Part shown: piece by piece, positions 1-7,947 of the stretch
How positions within the stretch are numbered: the first letter of the stretch is position 1
Layout of the letters: each line of letters opens with the position of its first letter
Source: a virus
Length of the DNA: 27,692 nucleotides
Virus record (IMG/VR): IMGVR_UViG_3300038696_000114
Span: 1 to 27,692 of that record
Reading direction: 5' to 3' (one strand)
The notes under the pieces: generated by a model
Told to the model about the DNA's origin: nothing
What the model saw: only the letters and a program-made list of their open reading frames with translations
Databases searched by the model: none
Program-made: the position numbers and the translations under genes

Positions 1-2
1 CC

Positions 3-572
3 GTTGGACGGACAGATAGTCTCGTTGCCGGGACGCTCGACATTCCAGACTTAACGATCAACAGTCGTGGAACTGGACTTGCCGCCGACCTCACGGCGTT
101 TGACACGACGTCTACAAATATTACAGGTGCGCTTGCCGGGACGACTGAATTTACGGATATTCGACTTGCTGGAGAGGGTTTGTTATTAGCAGGTCTATCG
201 GCTCGTGACACAAATATTCAGACGGCCATAGATACAGCCGCCGCAGCGGGCAGCACACTATCCGCCAGTAAATCACCGAGTAGTCTTGTCGGCTCTGAAA
301 TTGGCGGATCAGGTAATATCACCACAGGGTCGGTTACGATCACACCGTCTGGTGGCGTCACACCTTATACATACTCATGGGCGAAGGAAAGCGGGACGAC
401 ATTTACGATCAATTCTTCGACCACGGCGTCACCGACCTTCACTTACGATCCGGGTTCTAATGGGTATTTCAGTGGTGTGTATGTTTGCACAATCACCGAC
501 AGCACGTCTGGAACGGCGCTGACACTGAATATATCCGTCCCTGTGGCAATCTATCGTGACACGCTCAGTTAG
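3..572 (+). CDS. Tail protein, C-terminal part with Ig-like domain (5' partial)
   Basis: The frame is open from the left edge to a TAG at 570-572, so this is the 3' end of a longer gene. The first ~60 codons are Thr/Gly/Ala-rich with short beta-type repeats, typical of phage fibre or tail-tip proteins. The last ~90 residues look like an Ig/PKD-type domain: GGVTPYTYSW, then SPTFTYD, then GVYVCTITDSTSG. Such domains decorate virion surface proteins and probably help adsorption. Its stop overlaps the stop of the convergent minus-strand gene by 3 bp. A TTG at 180 is a possible internal start, but the frame reads sensibly upstream of it, so I treat the gene as truncated by the window. Tail assignment comes from composition and domain type only. 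Confidence 0.7.
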   Translation, partial: VGRTDSLVAGTLDIPDLTINSRGTGLAADLTAFDTTSTNITGALAGTTEFTDIRLAGEGLLLAGLSARDTNIQTAIDTAAAAGSTLSASKSPSSLVGSEIGGSGNITTGSVTITPSGGVTPYTYSWAKESGTTFTINSSTTASPTFTYDPGSNGYFSGVYVCTITDSTSGTALTLNISVPVAIYRDTLS

Positions 573-940
573 GCTTTACACCCTTTAGCGTGAGGGTTAT
601 CGACAAGGTTCACACCGCAATACTCACACCGCGATACCTCACGAATAGGAATACCCGTCCCTGTGATAATCTTCGGCGTTGGTGTTTTACATTGGTCCTC
701 GACCAGTTTCGCATACCCGGCTATATCATGCCAGTTATCCTTATAATCAGGATCACCGTTCAGAATACGGGCAATCTTACTAGCAATCGTTTGTAGGGCT
801 TCACGTTTATCAGGAGTGAGTTTATTCCATCCGGGGGTTGCTCGCATGGGTCGTTGAATGGTCTGTGAGATCATCGCAATATCTGTGAAGTCACCGTATT
901 TCTTACCACGTTCAGTCAGTGTTTTATCTACATTACTCAT
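569..940 (-). CDS. DUF6378-like phage protein with C-terminal zinc knuckle
   Basis: 123 aa. Near the N-terminus it carries TLTERGKKYGDFTDIA, followed by W-x-x-L and an alpha-helical segment with KIARILNGDP, W and DIAGYAKL. This is the signature of a small phage family annotated DUF6378, whose function is not established. The last 25 residues add a Cys/His cluster (CEYC..H..GC) that could bind zinc. I chose the ATG at 940 because the family normally begins just before TLEERGKxYG; it has GGGAAAG about 10 nt upstream and overlaps the stop of the preceding 63-aa gene by 8 bp. The frame is open further upstream to about 1024. It is the last gene of the minus-strand replication operon. Confidence 0.75.
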   Translation of the reverse strand: MSNVDKTLTERGKKYGDFTDIAMISQTIQRPMRATPGWNKLTPDKREALQTIASKIARILNGDPDYKDNWHDIAGYAKLVEDQCKTPTPKIITGTGIPIREVSRCEYCGVNLVDNPHAKGCKA

Positions 941-1124
941 TGATATTATCTTTCCCTTTTGGGCAACCTGTATAATCACTAACGGCCCATCGCGTTCCGT
1001 GAATGGAACAGAATAATTCATCACATTGTCGTTCTATATGACATGCTGCATGTTCACGGATATGACGGTTCCGTGGTGATTGATGAGTCACTTTCGGAAC
1101 GCGGTGTAACGGTCGTTTTCTCAT
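933..1124 (-). CDS. Small basic Cys/His-rich protein
   Basis: 63 aa. The start ATG overlaps the polymerase stop as ATGA, and the stop overlaps the next start, so translational coupling supports it as real. The sequence is basic at the N-terminus and then has HIREHAACHIERQC, FCSIHGTRW and GCPKGK, with four Cys and several His that could form a zinc site. I do not recognise a named family. Its position directly behind the DNA polymerase suggests a replication or nucleotide-related accessory role; that is inference from context. Confidence 0.55.
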   Translation of the reverse strand: MRKRPLHRVPKVTHQSPRNRHIREHAACHIERQCDELFCSIHGTRWAVSDYTGCPKGKDNINE

Positions 1125-3178
1125 ACGAGTAACTCCTTCGCTTTCTCGATGTAATAAAGCCAATTCACATTATCCCATGTAAAATTATCCATGTCGTTTG
1201 TGATGGTCACAGTCCATCCTACGTCAATTCCGGTGTCGGAATAATCCGATGCGTTTCGTTTCACCATTCGTTTCGTTAACGGTGCGCCAGTTGTCGAGAC
1301 GTAATATCGACTGGTTTTTTGTATCTCGGTTTCACCATGCAGGAGATAGATCGGTTTACGCATACTCGTGCGGTTGACCTTTACTCCTAAGAGGAAATCG
1401 AAAGGCTCGCGGTGGTTCATAATGAAGTCCGCTACGTCCTGCCCTGTCCGGTAATAAGCATCCACGGCTTTTGTGATGACCAATCCTGAATGATCCTGAT
1501 GCCATTGCAACTCGTGGGTATTCGGATTGTCCATTGGTGTCTCGATACGGAACGCGCCGATCCGTTTGACTGAACCGTCTGTCTTAATCGCCATATAACT
1601 ATTCACGTTCTGGATGTGCATGGCGGAATACTCGGCAGACTCTAACACGAGACCTGTATTGTCCTGCCACATTTGGCACACGTCCTGCATCCACGAGACA
1701 TAATCTTTCCGCACCCGGATCGTTAACCCATCGGTGTTGATCTGGACCATTTGGACCACATCGGAAAGCGACACGAGATTACCTCGCCCATCCATATAAT
1801 GCGTGAGTTGTTCCGCTAACATGCACAATAGGAGTTGACCATTAATCGTAATACTCATGGTAAACTGTGGATCGTAAAACGGCGACCACGGCGCGTTAGA
1901 TTGACCATACGGCACGTTCAGCGCCAGTTTCAGCATGGCATTCTCTGGTGTGCCTTTCTTGTGCATCTTACGGCGCTCATAGAGTGATTTATAGATTGTG
2001 CCGAACGACACACCGTCCCGCGCTTGCAGGTGATATGGGGCGTATTCATGCGTGATAGCGAGGTTTGGGTAATAGGACGCTACATCCCAATCCCATATCT
2101 CATATTCGTCGTCCGCATAGACCGATTGCTTATGGAGCGATCCGTGTATTCCACCTGTCCCGAAATCGTATTGAAAGTCGTCCACGACGCAACATAACTT
2201 ATCCACAATTTTATGACCGCTCTCCTTTAGGGATTTTTTCCGGTCCTGTGACGGTTGTTCAATGCTCTGAATATGACCATCTAAAATCACTGTATTAAAT
2301 GAACCGAAGAAACCTTTCGTCTGATCGGGGCGTAACGATTGCTCGGATAACCATTGATACATGTATTGTAACTGCGAGTGACGGAACACGACTTTCGGTG
2401 ACAGTATATCCCGAATATGAATGTAATCCCGCTGTGTGGTAATCGGCTCTTTACGTTGACCCGGTTCGTGATTGAAACATTTGATCCCTATCGTTTCCAG
2501 TTCGTCAATAATCATTTGAGCGCCAATCTTACCGTCATTGAAGTTCAGCACGTCACCGAGTTTACCGTAACCCTGAGCAACCAGTTCATCACGGAACGCG
2601 ATCTGAGGGATGGTGTGCCTATAGAATTTCCACGTCTCGTTAATATCATGGCACATGTAAGCGATGATCTCGGTCTTTTGCTGGTCCGTTGTCGGATCGT
2701 GGGGTGGATAAGGGAGATCAATAACGCGACGTGAACGCATATTGATCTCCAGTTTCTTTAAGCTGGTGGACCGCGCCTGATTGTCGAAGTGATGTATGCG
2801 ATATAAATCACCTTGCGTGACTATCTGTTTCCACGGCGGGATCGTATTATCCCATCGCTTATTAAAATCACCGCCGATCAACTGATTAGCGAATGAATGG
2901 GCGTCTAAGGCCGTGAAGTGACCATTCTCGTGAGTCAGTTTAATTAGATGGTCACACACAGGCCAATCGAAGAAGAAATTATTGAACCCGAATAGTCTCT
3001 GACCTGTCCGACCAAGGTGTTCGAGGAAATAGACGAACTCTTTTGACTGATCTCGGCGGTCACTGACCTCGAAGATGAACCGCTCGCGGGTCGCAGCGTT
3101 GACCACACCGCAAGAGAATATATCAAAATACGTTTCAATGTCGTATATCCAATCATTCGGGTTTGCGGTGTGGTCCAT
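1121..3178 (-). CDS. Family B DNA polymerase with 3'-5' exonuclease
   Basis: 685 aa. Replicative phage polymerase with all exonuclease motifs visible: Exo I D13-x-E15 (YDIETY), Exo II N66..D71 (GFNNFFFDW), Exo III Y174..D178 (YMCHD). A GGIHG linker motif lies near 342. Polymerase motif A is WDWDVASYYPN (D365), motif B is K417..N421..YG (KLALNVPYG), and motif C is QINTDGL at 479-485. Motif C departs from the usual YxDTDS: the first Asp is Asn481 while the second, D483, is kept. It starts 3 bp after the SSB gene and is coupled by ATGA to a 63-aa gene. The layout fits a chromosomal replicative polymerase rather than a clear protein-primed one; no terminal-protein gene is visible nearby. Confidence 0.92.
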   Translation of the reverse strand: MDHTANPNDWIYDIETYFDIFSCGVVNAATRERFIFEVSDRRDQSKEFVYFLEHLGRTGQRLFGFNNFFFDWPVCDHLIKLTHENGHFTALDAHSFANQLIGGDFNKRWDNTIPPWKQIVTQGDLYRIHHFDNQARSTSLKKLEINMRSRRVIDLPYPPHDPTTDQQKTEIIAYMCHDINETWKFYRHTIPQIAFRDELVAQGYGKLGDVLNFNDGKIGAQMIIDELETIGIKCFNHEPGQRKEPITTQRDYIHIRDILSPKVVFRHSQLQYMYQWLSEQSLRPDQTKGFFGSFNTVILDGHIQSIEQPSQDRKKSLKESGHKIVDKLCCVVDDFQYDFGTGGIHGSLHKQSVYADDEYEIWDWDVASYYPNLAITHEYAPYHLQARDGVSFGTIYKSLYERRKMHKKGTPENAMLKLALNVPYGQSNAPWSPFYDPQFTMSITINGQLLLCMLAEQLTHYMDGRGNLVSLSDVVQMVQINTDGLTIRVRKDYVSWMQDVCQMWQDNTGLVLESAEYSAMHIQNVNSYMAIKTDGSVKRIGAFRIETPMDNPNTHELQWHQDHSGLVITKAVDAYYRTGQDVADFIMNHREPFDFLLGVKVNRTSMRKPIYLLHGETEIQKTSRYYVSTTGAPLTKRMVKRNASDYSDTGIDVGWTVTITNDMDNFTWDNVNWLYYIEKAKELLV

Positions 3179-3181
3179 TGG

Positions 3182-4042
3182 TTAACCCATACCCGGCATT
3201 GTGCCGCCTTGGCTTAAGATACCTGTATGGGGCGTGATGTTAGTAGGGGATGGTGTCGAAGGTGGCGCGACACTCATACCCATTGCGGCGGGTGCAACGG
3301 CCTGTTGTGGTTGGCCCATTACAGGTGGTGTCGGCGCACCCGTTCCACTCATACCCATCGCCGGGTCGTTTCCCATTGACATACCGCCGCCGACAGGGGG
3401 TTTATTCGCCATATTCGTGCCAAGCGGACGCGCACCGGGTGGTAATGTCGCTGGCGCACCCGTTCCACCGAACGCATCCTCGAACGATACACCCGTGGAG
3501 ATCGGATCACCTTCGGCAATAAACATCATTTTAACCGGGTTCATGTAAATACCCGCACCCTTACCGTCCGCTTGCCACGCCAGCCCGTTATCCGAGATAG
3601 ACATGGACATATTAACGAATGATCCGAGAGGGATGGATGACGGTTCAATCTGTTGGAACGCAGGGTTGCACGTATCGGTCGGGTATTTCGATGAGAAATA
3701 GAACACGTAACACCCTTTGGTGTTCTCGTTATATTGACTTTTCGAGTTCGGTTGGTCCCCGTCCTTAATCTTCATGGACAGTCCTTTAACGGTCTGTGTC
3801 CATGTGTTCAGCGCGGTAATCTTCTGTTGATCGTTCCGCCATTCCGTCTGACAGAATTGGATGATCTCACTGAGAATACGACCCGTATCTGGATCGTCTT
3901 TACGGAGCGCGATACCATATGAGTAATGGTATTTATCCTCGGTCAAAGGTCGGTTCAGGTGGTCAGTTGTGACCAGTTCGGTGAGTGATCCACTGACAAG
4001 GCGAACCCCTGACTTTGTGAACGTGTTTAGTTTATTCGCCAT
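3182..4042 (-). CDS. ssDNA-binding protein, DUF2815-like, with disordered tail
   Basis: 286 aa. The first ~190 residues resemble the DUF2815 / T7 gp2.5-like OB-fold ssDNA-binding proteins of phages: charged N-terminus, then a central region with GCYVFYFSSKYP and ending near GAGIYMNPVKMMFIAEGD. The last ~95 residues are low-complexity Gly/Pro/Met/Ala with recurring MGMS and no acidic tip; the protein ends TMPGMG. Most phage SSBs end in an acidic segment with an aromatic residue that recruits partners, so this tail is unusual. AAGGAAT sits 7 nt before the ATG. It lies between the GapR-like and polymerase genes and probably coats ssDNA during replication and recombination. Confidence 0.8.
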   Translation of the reverse strand: MANKLNTFTKSGVRLVSGSLTELVTTDHLNRPLTEDKYHYSYGIALRKDDPDTGRILSEIIQFCQTEWRNDQQKITALNTWTQTVKGLSMKIKDGDQPNSKSQYNENTKGCYVFYFSSKYPTDTCNPAFQQIEPSSIPLGSFVNMSMSISDNGLAWQADGKGAGIYMNPVKMMFIAEGDPISTGVSFEDAFGGTGAPATLPPGARPLGTNMANKPPVGGGMSMGNDPAMGMSGTGAPTPPVMGQPQQAVAPAAMGMSVAPPSTPSPTNITPHTGILSQGGTMPGMG

Positions 4043-4068
4043 AATATATTCCTTATGTTGGCGGTGGG

Positions 4069-4350
4069 TTACATTCCCGGCATTGCGTTGACGGGTTCTA
4101 CATACATCCGGGATCGGAGATATTCAGCGGCTTTCGTGTCGAGCATTTCTTTAATCGACAGATCGTTATGATACGTTAACCCTTCGAGTGACGCGATGAT
4201 CTTACGCTCATATCCGATCTTACGGGCGCGGTCGATAATCTCACGAGTTTCGATCACAAATCCTTGTCGCATTGTCTCAATCTCAATGAGACGTTCCATA
4301 TGCGTCTTTAACGCTTCGGACGCTTCGGGTAATAATCGTGTCTCAGTCAT
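4069..4350 (-). CDS. GapR/DUF2312-like DNA-binding protein
   Basis: 93 aa. Residues ~10-50 (HMERLIEIETMRQGF, then REIIDRARKIGYERKIIASL) match the pattern of GapR/DUF2312 proteins of alphaproteobacteria: a helix starting LRxxIERIExLE, an acidic/basic helix, then AxxxGFDxKxLRxII. GapR binds overtwisted DNA ahead of replication forks and helps topoisomerases. The C-terminal ~35 residues are not typical and end in AMPGM. I chose the ATG at 4350 because it overlaps the upstream nuclease stop by 8 bp and places the helix close to the N-terminus; a longer open frame to 4488 lies inside the nuclease gene. Its place between nuclease and SSB points to a role at the phage replication fork. Confidence 0.7.
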   Translation of the reverse strand: MTETRLLPEASEALKTHMERLIEIETMRQGFVIETREIIDRARKIGYERKIIASLEGLTYHNDLSIKEMLDTKAAEYLRSRMYVEPVNAMPGM

Positions 4351-5446
4351 GGGAAAATGCTCTCTTGAAATCCTCGGCGGTCTGGCGGACCAGCTTCGGT
4401 GTGGTGTCGGGTTGTTCTGTAAATTCATTGACGATCTCGGCGTCCGCACCGATCCGTTCCAATGCCGCAGGTGTGACCATCTTACCATCGCGCGGATCGA
4501 ACCCGGTCATCGCGTATATGGTGTTAGCGTCAACAGTCCATCGGCGGTTCCCTTTTTGACGAATACGGGTCCATCCGGGAACGATCTCACCCTTATCCAT
4601 AATCGCTATGGCTTCGGCTTTCAGGGCGTTATGGCGACCGTCGAGCATAGTCTTAGCTCGTTCAAGGAAGTCTAATTCTGACGCGATCTCAGCGGTCGTA
4701 TTCATACGGTTCGCTTTCTCCGACACCATCGTATAAACTTCATATAATTCGGTGGTGACAGACTCACATAAAGTATTCGCGGGACAATATTTACAATGCT
4801 GACCGGGGATGGTCACAGGGTCGTCAGTGAGACACACCCGTCCGCGATGTTCGACAATGTTAATCTCGGCTTCTAATTGACTGAGTGTCAATGTCCGAGT
4901 CCGGTATTTACCAAGATGATGACGGGATCGTGGTTGATAGATACCGAGTGTAATCTGCCCGACAACCAATCCGTTACTTATCATTTCGCGGACCTTGGCC
5001 GCCGCGTAAATCAACACCTGCTTACTGGTTGGCTCGACAATCGAATATCCGTATTTCAGGTCGTCAACGATCAGGTGATAAGCACCATTTTCGACGTGCA
5101 TGATAGCAAAGGCGTCTGGTGTCCCGGCTATGTCTTTATTCAGGACGACACGTTGCTCGGCGGTAATCTCACCGCCACGCTGACGGAGCATATCGACATA
5201 GGATTGGATATGGTTCGCCATTTCATAATCGACCATCCATCCGTTATCTGGACATAGGATACCGACTAAATCCCGACATTTCAGATTAGGATTTACATCG
5301 GTCAATACGATCTCGGCCAGCCAAGCGGCACATGTGCCTTCCATCGCGGCGTCGGTATTGGGTTGATCGGGAACGAGACGGGCAACGGTTTTAGGCTGAC
5401 CGGGACATTCCGTCCATATATCTGAGGATGAGGGTCTAAGTATCAT
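4343..5446 (-). CDS. Cas4/RecB-like PD-(D/E)xK nuclease with Fe-S cluster (DUF2800-like)
   Basis: 367 aa. Nuclease core motifs are visible: E36 in AMEGTCAAWLAE, GTPDAF with D111, and VDDLKYG with D129-x-K131, followed by a helix with the QVLIYAAA motif. Four cysteines fit the Cas4/AddB-type 4Fe-4S arrangement: C14 near the N-terminus and C218, C221, C227 (HCKYCPANTLC). Phage DUF2800 proteins of this type are thought to be recombination exonucleases. A C-terminal helical region (~235-367) with a WTRIRQKGNRRW segment follows. The ATG has the leader GGACTCACCC just before it, one of the recurrent GANTC-containing leaders. It probably works with the downstream SSB in end processing or recombination. 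Confidence 0.85.
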   Translation of the reverse strand: MILRPSSSDIWTECPGQPKTVARLVPDQPNTDAAMEGTCAAWLAEIVLTDVNPNLKCRDLVGILCPDNGWMVDYEMANHIQSYVDMLRQRGGEITAEQRVVLNKDIAGTPDAFAIMHVENGAYHLIVDDLKYGYSIVEPTSKQVLIYAAAKVREMISNGLVVGQITLGIYQPRSRHHLGKYRTRTLTLSQLEAEINIVEHRGRVCLTDDPVTIPGQHCKYCPANTLCESVTTELYEVYTMVSEKANRMNTTAEIASELDFLERAKTMLDGRHNALKAEAIAIMDKGEIVPGWTRIRQKGNRRWTVDANTIYAMTGFDPRDGKMVTPAALERIGADAEIVNEFTEQPDTTPKLVRQTAEDFKRAFSHD

Positions 5447-5470
5447 GGGTGAGTCCGTTGATATGAGGGT

Positions 5471-5504
5471 GGCGGATCGTCTAAATGCACATAAACGATC
5501 CGCC
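5471..5504. promoter_or_regulatory. Perfect 10-bp inverted repeat between operon genes
   Basis: GGCGGATCGT at 5471-5480 and its exact complement ACGATCCGCC at 5495-5504 flank a 14-nt loop. It fills much of the 82-bp gap between the first and second genes of the minus-strand operon. Neither strand has a T-run after the stem, so it is not a standard terminator. It could be an operator, an RNA processing site or an attenuating hairpin for the nuclease gene. Confidence 0.5.
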
Positions 5505-5528
5505 GTCTGTAAGTTCTATGGAGTAAAC

Positions 5529-6164
5529 CTACAGACTTTCGAGGTGGTCCATGAGTTTGCGACATGCAGTCTCATTGACGCCGAAGTGGGCGAATACCGC
5601 CGACCTTTCGGTTTCACCTGTGATCTCAGTGTAAATAGGAGTGATTGATTGAGCGGTGATCTTTCCGGCTTTCATCATTTCAGTCACCTTAACGAACACG
5701 TCGTCGCGTGTAATCGGTTCGCGTGGTTCGATTTCAGCGACCATGACCATACCCGGCATGGCGTCGTCTGATTTCGTTTCGATCTCAGGTTCCGGTTCAA
5801 CGACAGGGGCTTCGACGCTACCGCCGCCAGCCTTAAATGCAGATCGAGCGGCTTTCGCTTCCGTTGCCTTACCGCGTTTGACGGTCCACGTTCCGTCCGA
5901 CTTAAAGACAGGGGGTGACTGATGATATTCAGCGTTAAACGGCATACCGTCAACGTCTGTTGCATCTTCGCTTGCGTGTTGAACATCACCTTTAGTCGTA
6001 GTGTCGGTTTTTTCCGATGGTGTGTCGGACGTAACACTATTGTCGTCCAACATATCCAGTTGGCGCGTATCGGCTGGTTCAGCGGCCCGTCCCGATAGTT
6101 TATCGGCAATCTCACGTAACTCATTTGGGTCATCGGCGGTGATAATGATTTGGTATTTCGACAT
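5529..6164 (-). CDS. Phage hypothetical protein, first gene of the replication operon
   Basis: 211 aa, acidic. The middle carries VDGMPFNAEYHQSPPVF, then SDGTWTVKRGK (residues ~71-100). This matches a motif I know from many phage hypothetical proteins encoded near SSB or recombination genes (DxxGxPWDxRIHxxxK, then DGxWRxRRG). Flanking it are disordered acidic segments with MPGM at 136-139, and a C-terminal helical domain (~150-211) resembling the end of the same family. ATG at 6164 has AGGGAAATAAA before it. As first gene it is transcribed from the 6165-6250 region. Function is unknown; an SSB- or recombination-associated role is inference. Confidence 0.75.
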   Translation of the reverse strand: MSKYQIIITADDPNELREIADKLSGRAAEPADTRQLDMLDDNSVTSDTPSEKTDTTTKGDVQHASEDATDVDGMPFNAEYHQSPPVFKSDGTWTVKRGKATEAKAARSAFKAGGGSVEAPVVEPEPEIETKSDDAMPGMVMVAEIEPREPITRDDVFVKVTEMMKAGKITAQSITPIYTEITGETERSAVFAHFGVNETACRKLMDHLESL

Positions 6165-6250
6165 TTTATTTCCCTGTGAATATCTATATCAGTTGTTGAC
6201 AGTTACGGTCAGTAAAGGTCAGTAAGCGGAACGTCAATAGGAAAAATGAT
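6165..6250. promoter_or_regulatory. Divergent control region with three 10-bp iterons
   Basis: This 86-bp gap separates the divergent replication operon (-) and helicase gene (+), so promoters in both directions are expected. TTGACA at 6196-6201 is a good -35 match for the plus strand, but I see no convincing -10 at the usual spacing. Three direct 10-bp units overlap and follow it: CAGTTACGGT (6200), CAGTAAAGGT (6210), CAGTAAGCGG (6220). They could be operator or initiator binding sites. Related units recur at 7915-7944. Confidence 0.55.
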
Positions 6251-7927
6251 ATGAGTTTTGAGCCGCGATGGTATCAGTCAGATTTAGTATCTAGGGTCCG
6301 TATTGAATGGGACGCTGGAAATAACGCGGTTGTCGTCGTCAGTCCTCCCCGGAGCGGTAAGACGCCAATGATGGTCTGGTTGGCCGAACCCTTCATTAAA
6401 CGGAATGAGGGTGTCGTTATACAAGCCCACCGTGAGGAATTGGTTCGTCAACTGGCGATGACGCTCGCTGAATTTGGATATAGTCATAATATACTCGCAC
6501 CCAAAGATGTTGTGGCGGACATTGTTCGACGCCAGAAACTTAAATACGGTAGGATATTTTTCGATCAACGGTCAATGGTTCTGATTGGATCAGTCCAAAC
6601 GATCAACAGTCGATCCGCTCAGATACGAACATTCTCACCGCGTGTCCGTCTGGTGATGACAGATGAAGCCCATCACCTCTTACCAGAAAATCAATGGGGT
6701 AAGGCTGTGGCTTTATTTCCTCACGCTAAGATCGTCGGTTTTACGGCGACACCCGCTCGGACAGATCGTAAATCATTATGGTCACAACAAGGTGGTATAT
6801 TTGACGCGATGGTGAAGGGCGTCACGGCTCGCCAGTTGATCGAGGAAGGGTATATCTGTGATTACGAGATTATCGCGCCACCATCTTCAATCGACCGCGA
6901 CAGTATCAGGACCGGGGGGAAGGGTGAGTTCACACGTAAGGGATTGAGTGAGGCGGAAAGTAAATCGACCATCACAGGCGACTGTGTGAAATCCTACCAG
7001 ACATATACACCGGGGAAACAAGCGGTCGTGTTCGCTGTGGATATTGCTCATGCGGAACATCTAGCAACCGCCTATCGAGACGCAGGTATATCGGCGGAAA
7101 TGGTGTCCGGTAAAACCCCGAAAACGATCCGTAAACTGATTATGGATAAGTTCGATAGGGGTGTGTTTAACATCCTCGTGAATGTCGATCTATTCGGTGA
7201 GGGATTGGACGTTCAGGGGATCGAGGTCGTCATTATGGCCCGTCCGACGAAATCATTCGTCCTATACGTCCAACAGTTTTTCCGGGCGCTGACACGCGGT
7301 GACGGAAAATATCTCGGCACGATTATCGACCATGCGGGAAACGTCGGATATTTCGGTCAGTTCTACGGTCTACCTGATTCCTATAACGGGTGGGAGTTAT
7401 TCTCTGAGCAACGCGGGAAACGCGGACCAATGGACCCGGATGATGAACTGGTGGCTATCACGACATGTGAGCAATGTTATAAACCCTATGAGTCCGTGAA
7501 GCCGTCATGTCCCTATTGCGGGTTTTTTCCGGTCCCGTCTGAGCGCGCGAAGCCGGAGCATGTGGATGGTGATCTCGTGTTACTTGATGCGGAGACCTTA
7601 CGTCTCCTACGCGGTGAGATCGAGCGCGTCACCGCACCGCCTGTGATCCCACCCCAACACCGCAATTCACCCGTTGAAGGCGCGATCACACGGCGTCACC
7701 GTGAGCGTAAAGAGAGTATCAACACGCTCAGGGACAGTATCGCTCTATGGGCCGGGTATTGGAAGTCGAAGGGCGCTGAGGACCGAGAGATTAACAGACG
7801 GTTCTACGCGCGGTGGAATATCGACATTATGACGGCTCAGACGTTACCCACTAAAGAGGCGGTGGAATTGAAAGTAGCGGTTGACGCTCGATTACAGGTC
7901 TGTATATCAAAAGACAGTAACGGTTAG
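6251..7927 (+). CDS. SF2 DEAH-type helicase with zinc ribbon
   Basis: 558 aa. Superfamily 2 helicase: Q-motif-like FEPRWYQSDL at the N-terminus, Walker A SPPRSGKT (31-38), DEAH-type box TDEAHH (137-142), motif III GFTATPAR (163-170), and C-terminal RecA-like domain motifs NVDLFGEGLD (311-320) and QQFFRALTRG (341-350). A four-Cys zinc ribbon follows (CEQC 406-409, CPYC 420-423), then a ~130-residue C-terminal extension. Phage relatives unwind DNA or D-loops/R-loops in replication and recombination. ATG at 6251 follows AGGA by about 10 nt; an ATG at 6246 runs into a stop at once. Its stop codon lies inside the second set of 10-bp iterons. Confidence 0.92.
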   Translation: MSFEPRWYQSDLVSRVRIEWDAGNNAVVVVSPPRSGKTPMMVWLAEPFIKRNEGVVIQAHREELVRQLAMTLAEFGYSHNILAPKDVVADIVRRQKLKYGRIFFDQRSMVLIGSVQTINSRSAQIRTFSPRVRLVMTDEAHHLLPENQWGKAVALFPHAKIVGFTATPARTDRKSLWSQQGGIFDAMVKGVTARQLIEEGYICDYEIIAPPSSIDRDSIRTGGKGEFTRKGLSEAESKSTITGDCVKSYQTYTPGKQAVVFAVDIAHAEHLATAYRDAGISAEMVSGKTPKTIRKLIMDKFDRGVFNILVNVDLFGEGLDVQGIEVVIMARPTKSFVLYVQQFFRALTRGDGKYLGTIIDHAGNVGYFGQFYGLPDSYNGWELFSEQRGKRGPMDPDDELVAITTCEQCYKPYESVKPSCPYCGFFPVPSERAKPEHVDGDLVLLDAETLRLLRGEIERVTAPPVIPPQHRNSPVEGAITRRHRERKESINTLRDSIALWAGYWKSKGAEDREINRRFYARWNIDIMTAQTLPTKEAVELKVAVDARLQVCISKDSNG

Positions 7928-7944
7928 TAACGGTTAGTAGGGAA
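7915..7944. repeat. Second set of 10-bp iterons at the helicase 3' end
   Basis: Three tandem units CAGTAACGGT (7915), TAGTAACGGT (7925) and TAGTAGGGAA (7935) match those at 6200-6229 (CAGTTACGGT, CAGTAAAGGT, CAGTAAGCGG). The array spans the helicase stop codon and ends in the Shine-Dalgarno of the next gene. The two sets thus bracket the helicase gene almost exactly. Confidence 0.65.
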
Positions 7945-7947
7945 ACC

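Noticed and set aside
3201-3548. 115-aa Pro/Gly-rich plus-strand ORF
   Set aside because: Antisense shadow of the low-complexity SSB tail.
6196-6224. Full sigma70 promoter with TTGACA
   Set aside because: The -35 is perfect but no acceptable -10 lies 16-18 bp downstream, so only the region is annotated.
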